Part shown: in pieces, positions 8,472-10,696 of the stretch | How the letters are laid out: each line of letters opens with the position of its first letter | How positions within the stretch are numbered: the first letter of the stretch is position 1 | Assembly (NCBI GenBank): GCA_013140465.1 | Contig: JABFST010000341.1 | Coordinates: 1 to 10,696, forward strand | Direction: 5' to 3' | Source of the DNA: Methylococcaceae bacterium | GTDB lineage: Bacteria > Pseudomonadota > Gammaproteobacteria > Methylococcales > Methylomonadaceae | Length of the DNA: 10,696 nucleotides | Made by a program: the position numbers and the translations under genes | Notes under the pieces: generated by a model | Database searches by the model: none | Told to the model about the DNA's origin: nothing | What the model saw: only the letters and a program-made list of their open reading frames with translations

Positions 8472-8655
8472 CTTGTTTCAGCTGACTTGGCTAGTATTTT
8501 TTCCGGTCTTCTACTAGACTTAAACGAGTTAAGGCAGTTTTGTTTTAACGTTTAACCAGCTTGATAAGCCACTTTCAGTTTTTAGGCCGCGTTTCTTGGG
8601 GATGTGGTTGTTTTTTGATAGGTCAGGTGTTTTTTAGGCTGTGCTAAAATTAGGT

Positions 8656-8684
8656 ATGTAAATGATTTAACAATGAATTTACAT
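8656..8684. repeat. AT-rich 8-bp dyad, possible operator
   Basis: ATGTAAAT (8656-8663) and ATTTACAT (8677-8684) are exact inverted repeats 13 bp apart, centred about 60 bp upstream of the -35 box of the promoter at 8722. The size and spacing suit a dimeric regulator's site, but AT-rich DNA yields such dyads by chance fairly often. Confidence 0.25.
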
Positions 8685-8721
8685 TTTAAAAACCATTTAG
8701 ACAAATAGATGACGTAATGTT

Positions 8722-8750
8722 TTGCGTCGAATAGGATGTCTAATTATAGT
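8722..8750 (+). promoter_or_regulatory. Sigma70-like promoter for the collagen-like gene
   Basis: TTGCGT (8722-8727) and TATAGT (8745-8750) are separated by exactly 17 bp; the -10 box matches the consensus in five of six positions and the -35 in three. Transcription would begin near 8757, leaving a leader of about 130 nt before ATG 8887. A dyad GACGTAA/TTGCGTC (8711-8717 and 8722-8728, one G-T pair) covers the -35 box and could be an operator. Confidence 0.45.
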
Positions 8751-8771
8751 GTAATGAATGTGTTGGCTTTG

Positions 8772-8836
8772 TTTTCCTTCGTCAGCGTAAGTGGTTGCGG
8801 TTTAGCTTTGCGTTAGGTGGCGAAGGAGAAATTTTT
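8772..8836 (+). terminator. Leader hairpin with T run: possible attenuator or small-RNA terminator
   Basis: TTTTCCTTCG (8772-8781) pairs with CGAAGGAGAA (8821-8830) over 10 bp including one G-U pair. Inside, AGCGTAAG (8784-8791) pairs with CTTTGCGTT (8806-8814) with wobbles and one bulge. The stem is followed by ATTTTT (8831-8836). The structure begins about 15 nt after the predicted transcription start and lies 50 nt before the gene start, so it could stop most transcripts as an attenuator or end an RNA of about 80 nt. The stem is only half GC and the T run is short, so termination is uncertain. The GGAG in the right arm is too far from any start codon to act as a ribosome-binding site. Confidence 0.35.
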
Positions 8837-8886
8837 AACGGATTTTTGGATGCTTAACAAAACTTTAAATGATGAATGGGCAATTT

Positions 8887-9783
8887 ATGAAACTTTCAAA
8901 AAAATTACTAACAACTATCCTTGTTAGCCTGTTACCAAATTATGCAACAGCTGAAAATGTTTCTGCTTGTGTTAATTTAAAAACAGGCGTAGCACGGTTT
9001 GCATTAGCAACTAAATGTAATCAGAAAACTGAAAAAGCAATTGTATTTAATACCGATGGAAATACAAGCGCACAGGGTCCCAAAGGCGACACAGGGCCAC
9101 AAGGCCCCAAAGGCGACACTGGGGCAAAAGGAGAATCTGGCAATTCTTTAGTGCCAGGCACTACGCTAAATGCTGTGTTAGACGATTTAACAAGTAATGT
9201 CTCCATAGTAAAAAAAACAGGCAGTTGCTCCAGCAATCCGTATCCAGCCACTTATAATGACAAAACGGGGAAATGGGATGCGCTAAATCCCCCATGTACA
9301 TCAGTTTCTGTGCAATGCCCTCAGGGCAGTATGATAGCATCAAGCCAATGCAACCTAATTGAGCCTGGCAATCCTGAAAAAACCACTATCTTAGATCAAA
9401 TATCCCAAGCATTTGGCTCAGCCAAAGATTTAGGCAAACCATTTCACCGTGACTCCAAGAAAACAGGCTCTGCAGTGCGTCCAAATGTCTTTCAATGCGA
9501 TGCCGATGTAATAATTAACACTAATCGTTACAGTCCTAATTCAGGCCCCGGTTATACACCTTGGTGTTTTTTTAAAGTGGCTAATGTTGTCTCGCTCCCG
9601 GGGATAAAATATGCGAGACCTATCGGAGATAATTTTAATTACAATACCCAAAAACCTGGACCAACAATATACCTTGCTGGTGTAAAGAAAAAGACGGGGT
9701 CAGGCCTTACAATTTTCACGAAAAAGACGGGGTCAGGCCTTACAATTTTCACTCTTATTGCTAGAAAATGGATTAAATTGTAA
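8887..9783 (+). CDS. Secreted cysteine-rich protein with short collagen-like repeat; 3' end altered by an insertion
   Basis: I do not recognise a named gene. From ATG 8887 the product is 298 residues with a clear signal peptide (MKLSKKLLTTILVSLLPNYA), cleaved probably after ATA. It continues with CVNLKTGVARFALATKC, a cysteine-bounded module often seen before collagen-like tracts in bacterial surface proteins. Residues 64-85 form seven G-X-Y triplets (GPKGDTGPQGPKGDTGAKG), encoded by an 18-bp DNA repeat. Many further cysteines suggest disulfides outside the cytoplasm. The last roughly 40 codons come from a mobile inverted-repeat element, including KKTGSGLTIFT twice in tandem, so the present C-terminus is probably not original. 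ATG 8869 would put six residues before the signal peptide, so I prefer 8887, although no good Shine-Dalgarno is seen for either. Base composition is clearly richer in A and T than the rlmH-tldD block, suggesting transfer. Confidence 0.7.
   Translation: MKLSKKLLTTILVSLLPNYATAENVSACVNLKTGVARFALATKCNQKTEKAIVFNTDGNTSAQGPKGDTGPQGPKGDTGAKGESGNSLVPGTTLNAVLDDLTSNVSIVKKTGSCSSNPYPATYNDKTGKWDALNPPCTSVSVQCPQGSMIASSQCNLIEPGNPEKTTILDQISQAFGSAKDLGKPFHRDSKKTGSAVRPNVFQCDADVIINTNRYSPNSGPGYTPWCFFKVANVVSLPGIKYARPIGDNFNYNTQKPGPTIYLAGVKKKTGSGLTIFTKKTGSGLTIFTLIARKWIKL
9076..9129 (+). repeat. 18-bp coding repeat of the collagen-like tract
   Basis: CCCAAAGGCGACAC occurs twice with one intervening triplet pair, and a diverged third copy follows (GCAAAAGGAGAATCTGG). 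The DNA repeat encodes GPKGDTGPQGPKGDTG and then GAKGESG. Such repeats change copy number easily. Confidence 0.75.
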
Positions 9784-9828
9784 AACGTAAGGCCTAACCC
9801 TTTGCCCCGTCATCTGCTACACCAACAA
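9668..9828. mobile_element. Small inverted-repeat element inserted in the collagen-Excalibur gene
   Basis: GACGGGG and GGCCTTAC (9693-9699, 9703-9710, and again 33 bp later) face their complements GTAAGGCC (9787-9794) and CCCCGTC (9805-9811). Outside these, TTGCTGGTGTA (9674-9684) faces TACACCAACAA (9818-9828), matching at 10 of 11 positions. ACCAACAA stands at 9660-9667 and again at 9821-9828 as a direct repeat. Removing the 161 bp from 9668 to 9828 joins the upstream frame to the Excalibur frame exactly. No transposase is encoded, so this would be a non-autonomous, MITE- or REP-like element. The boundaries are inferred: the right direct repeat overlaps the outer inverted-repeat arm, so the true ends may differ by some bases. 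Confidence 0.55.
9687..9752 (+). repeat. Perfect 33-bp tandem duplication
   Basis: Two identical 33-bp units (9687-9719 and 9720-9752), each beginning GAAAAAGACGGGGTCAGG and ending CAATTTTCAC, lie head to tail with no mismatch. Thirty-three bases equal 11 codons, so the frame is kept and KKTGSGLTIFT appears twice. Each unit is the left arm of the inverted-repeat element, so the duplication probably arose after insertion by slippage or unequal exchange. Confidence 0.95.
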
Positions 9829-10019
9829 CAGAATATGTTGCTAATTCTGAACCGGATGTTTCACCAAGCAGCACTCAATTCAAGTGTGACGGCAGAACAC
9901 GTTGCTCTCAAATGTCTTCATGTGAGGAGGCGACGTTTTTTATAAACAACTGCCCTGATACGAAAATGGATGGCAATCAAGATGGTATTCCATGTGAAGA
10001 TCAGTGGTGTGGGCATTAA
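9798..10019 (+). pseudogene. Orphan Excalibur calcium-binding domain (3' part of the interrupted gene)
   Basis: The frame gives SATPTTEYVANSEPDVSPSS followed by FKCDGRTRCSQMSSCEEATF, FINNCPDTKMDGNQDGIPCE and DQWCGH. This is a full Excalibur domain: four conserved cysteines plus the calcium-loop-like DGNQDGIPCE. These domains occur outside the cytoplasm, often at the C-terminus of nucleases and surface proteins. The frame has a TAA at 9795-9797 and no start codon before an internal Met in the domain, so it cannot be made alone as a proper secreted protein. It is most simply the C-terminal part of the upstream collagen-like protein. The reconstructed gene would encode about 258 + 65 = 323 residues: signal peptide, Cys module, collagen-like tract, Cys-rich middle and C-terminal Excalibur. 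Confidence 0.75.
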
Positions 10020-10036
10020 ACCAGTCAATTAAGTTA

Positions 10037-10065
10037 CAGACAAGGCTAAATATCGAACGTATAAT
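10037..10065 (+). promoter_or_regulatory. Sigma70-like promoter of hicBA
   Basis: A perfect TATAAT (10060-10065) lies 17 bp after CAGACA (10037-10042), which matches the last four bases of the -35 consensus. Transcription would start near 10072, giving a leader of about 17 nt. GGA 9 nt before ATG 10089 is a weak ribosome-binding site. Confidence 0.5.
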
Positions 10066-10088
10066 TCCAACTTTTTGGATTACTAACT

Positions 10089-10295
10089 ATGAGATTCAGT
10101 GTAACAATAGATCGTGACGAAGATGGTATTTGGATCATCGAATGCCCAGCTATTCCAGGTTGTATCAGTCAAGGTGCAAACAAAGATGAAGCACTGGAAA
10201 ATATCCAAGATGCAATTTATCAGTGCTTACAGGTTCGAGCCGAACATGGATTACCTCTGACAATCGAAACTAGGCAGGTCGAGGTAGCGGCATAA
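10089..10295 (+). CDS. hicB: HicB-family antitoxin (short form)
   Basis: A 68-residue protein beginning MRFSVTIDRDEDGIWIIECP, then AIPGCISQGANKDEALENIQ. This is the HicB partial RNase H-like fold that binds and blocks HicA. The typical pattern of beta strands, CPxxPGC turn, DEAL helix and a final strand (TIETRQVEV) is complete. There is no extra C-terminal helix-turn-helix or ribbon-helix-helix, which longer HicB proteins use to repress their own promoter, so autoregulation may be weak or absent. The antitoxin gene comes first and its stop overlaps the hicA start by one base (TAATG), favouring coupled synthesis. Together with hicA it forms a type II toxin-antitoxin module, usual in mobile or accessory DNA. 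Confidence 0.9.
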   Translation: MRFSVTIDRDEDGIWIIECPAIPGCISQGANKDEALENIQDAIYQCLQVRAEHGLPLTIETRQVEVAA

Positions 10296-10519
10296 TGCCC
10301 CCTTCTATTCCTGTTCTAAAAGGACGTGATGTTGTTCGTATTTTTACCTCATTGGGATGGCAGGTTGCAAGACAAAATGGAAGTCATATCATTATGATTA
10401 AGGAAGGGGAAATAACCACTTTGTCCATACCAGATCATAAGGAAGTTGCAAAAGGTACGCTACGAAGCCTTATTCGTATGGCTGGGCTGACGATGGCTGA
10501 GTTTTTGGCGGCAAGCTAA
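10295..10519 (+). CDS. hicA: HicA-family mRNA interferase toxin
   Basis: A 74-residue toxin with a double-stranded-RNA-binding-like fold that cuts mRNA and halts translation until bound by HicB. Key features are LKGRDVVRIFTSLGWQ, the catalytic histidine His31 in NGSHIIM, and the conserved tail LSIPDHKEVAKGTLRSLIRM then AGLTMAEFL. Length is usual for HicA and no residue looks lost, so it should be active. GAGG (10281-10284) 10 nt before the ATG is a reasonable ribosome-binding site inside the end of hicB. hicB immediately upstream is its antitoxin. Confidence 0.92.
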   Translation: MPPSIPVLKGRDVVRIFTSLGWQVARQNGSHIIMIKEGEITTLSIPDHKEVAKGTLRSLIRMAGLTMAEFLAAS

Positions 10520-10538
10520 AGAATAACTGCAAATAACT

Positions 10539-10546
10539 GGGGTCAG
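10539..10546 (+). repeat. GGGGTCAG motif, third copy
   Basis: The same octamer begins the inverted-repeat arms at 9696-9703 and 9729-9736. Here it reads CTGGGGTCAGAGTAAAGTTA. Motifs of this form are familiar to me as flanks of REP-type elements near Y1 (REP-associated) transposases; this is recollection, not a search result. No transposase is present in the window. Confidence 0.4.
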
Positions 10547-10637
10547 AGTAAAGTTAAAAATACGCGAAAAGCCCGTAGATACCGTCTTAAAATCCAAGAG
10601 TCAAGGCTTATTTAACGACGAAAAGAGGGTCAAAAGG

Positions 10638-10672
10638 TTCGCCTGATCTCAAGATAGCGAAACTCAGGTGAA
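10638..10672. repeat. 9-bp inverted repeat with inner stem near the right edge
   Basis: TTCGCCTGA (10638-10646) pairs with TCAGGTGAA (10664-10672), one pair being G-U. Directly inside, ATCT and AGAT form a 4-bp stem around CA. It is not followed by a T tract. Together with the dense GAAA and AAGC motifs around it, it could be the edge of a structured RNA that continues past the window, but I cannot name it. Confidence 0.35.
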
Positions 10673-10696
10673 TGAGCTTACGCATGGCGGCACAGG

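Larger units (their letters stand above)
8371..8544 (-). pseudogene. Decayed transposase OrfA fragment (IS3-like helix-turn-helix)
   Basis: Read on the minus strand from 8544, the frame gives SLVEDRKKY, a TAG stop at 8491-8493, then PSQLKQAVLHLTENGYTAAT followed by VCRKHRF, and ends at TAG 8368-8370. RKKY-x-P-x-x-KQ-AV, a GYT-A helix and a CRKH turn match the layout of the N-terminal helix-turn-helix of IS3-family OrfA proteins. There is no start codon, there is an in-frame stop, and similarity fades after CRKH. This is a short dead remnant and no IS ends are recognisable. The match is by eye only; it could also come from another IS family with the same fold. Confidence 0.4.
8192..8721. other. 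Intergenic stretch without intact gene
   Basis: About 530 bases separate rlmH from the promoter of the plus-strand accessory gene. I see no intact coding region. Contents are a weak compound hairpin (8296-8317), a decayed transposase fragment (8371-8544), an imperfect palindrome inside it (8379-8426), a 7-bp hairpin (8447-8471) and an AT-rich 8-bp dyad (8656-8684). The promoter of rlmH should lie between 8192 and about 8300. One pair, TTGCAT and TATCCT on the minus strand (8223-8228 and 8200-8205, 17-bp spacer), would give an almost leaderless mRNA. I do not rely on it. Confidence 0.5.

Noticed and set aside
8850..8927. A 25-codon frame starting at ATG 8850, overlapping the start of the secreted protein
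   Set aside because: The GGAG at 8825 is about 21 nt away, too far to serve it, and the peptide shows no pattern suggesting a leader peptide.
8784..9797. GTTAGGT at 8812-8818 and CCTAAC at 9793-9798 as integron attC core sites
   Set aside because: The sites are about 1 kb apart with no attC-like folded repeat between paired cores, and each is better explained by the leader hairpin and by the inverted-repeat element.
10672..10696. Possible start of a coding region at ATG 10672 (MSLRMAAQ)
   Set aside because: Only eight codons are visible and AGGTGA lies too close to the ATG to be a normal ribosome-binding site.
1..10696. CRISPR arrays, tRNA or rRNA genes
   Set aside because: I saw no regularly spaced repeat-spacer pattern and no cloverleaf or rRNA signature on either strand; the only tandem repeats are the 18-bp collagen repeat and the 33-bp duplication.

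Overview
The window looks like chromosome of a gammaproteobacterium with mid-range GC. The clearest sign is a minus-strand run of housekeeping genes, rlmH - maf - rng - yhdP - nitrilase - BamC-like lipoprotein - tldD. The maf-rng-yhdP-tldD order is familiar from gammaproteobacteria, and an inserted carbon-nitrogen hydrolase is known from pseudomonad- and xanthomonad-like genomes. The protein style would suit a methylotroph of the Methylococcales type, but nothing in the window proves that.

Layout: positions 1-8191 hold the tightly packed minus-strand cluster, transcribed from right to left. rlmH overlaps maf by 1 nt (TAATG), and maf overlaps rng by 4 nt (ATGA). rng and yhdP are 24 nt apart, yhdP and the nitrilase 11 nt, and the nitrilase and lipoprotein gene nearly abut. 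A 71-nt gap precedes tldD, which runs off the left edge. Together the genes cover 23S rRNA methylation (RlmH), nucleotide-pool cleaning (Maf), RNA processing (RNase G), phospholipid transport to the outer membrane (YhdP), metabolite repair (Nit), outer-membrane assembly (BamC-like) and peptide processing (TldD).

Positions 8192-8886 hold no intact gene. There is a decayed IS3-type OrfA remnant on the minus strand, several dyad symmetries, a good sigma70-like promoter on the plus strand and a long terminator-like leader hairpin.

Positions 8887-10519 are visibly richer in A and T and look like accessory DNA on the plus strand. A secreted cysteine-rich protein with a short collagen-like stretch is followed by an orphan Excalibur-type calcium-binding domain with no start codon. 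Between them lies a small inverted-repeat element carrying a perfect 33-bp tandem duplication. Removing 161 bp between two 8-bp direct repeats (ACCAACAA) joins the two parts in frame, so this was probably one gene of about 323 codons broken by a mobile repeat. Next comes a hicB-hicA toxin-antitoxin pair with its own TATAAT promoter. The last 177 bases hold another GGGGTCAG motif and a structured inverted repeat, but no gene I can support.
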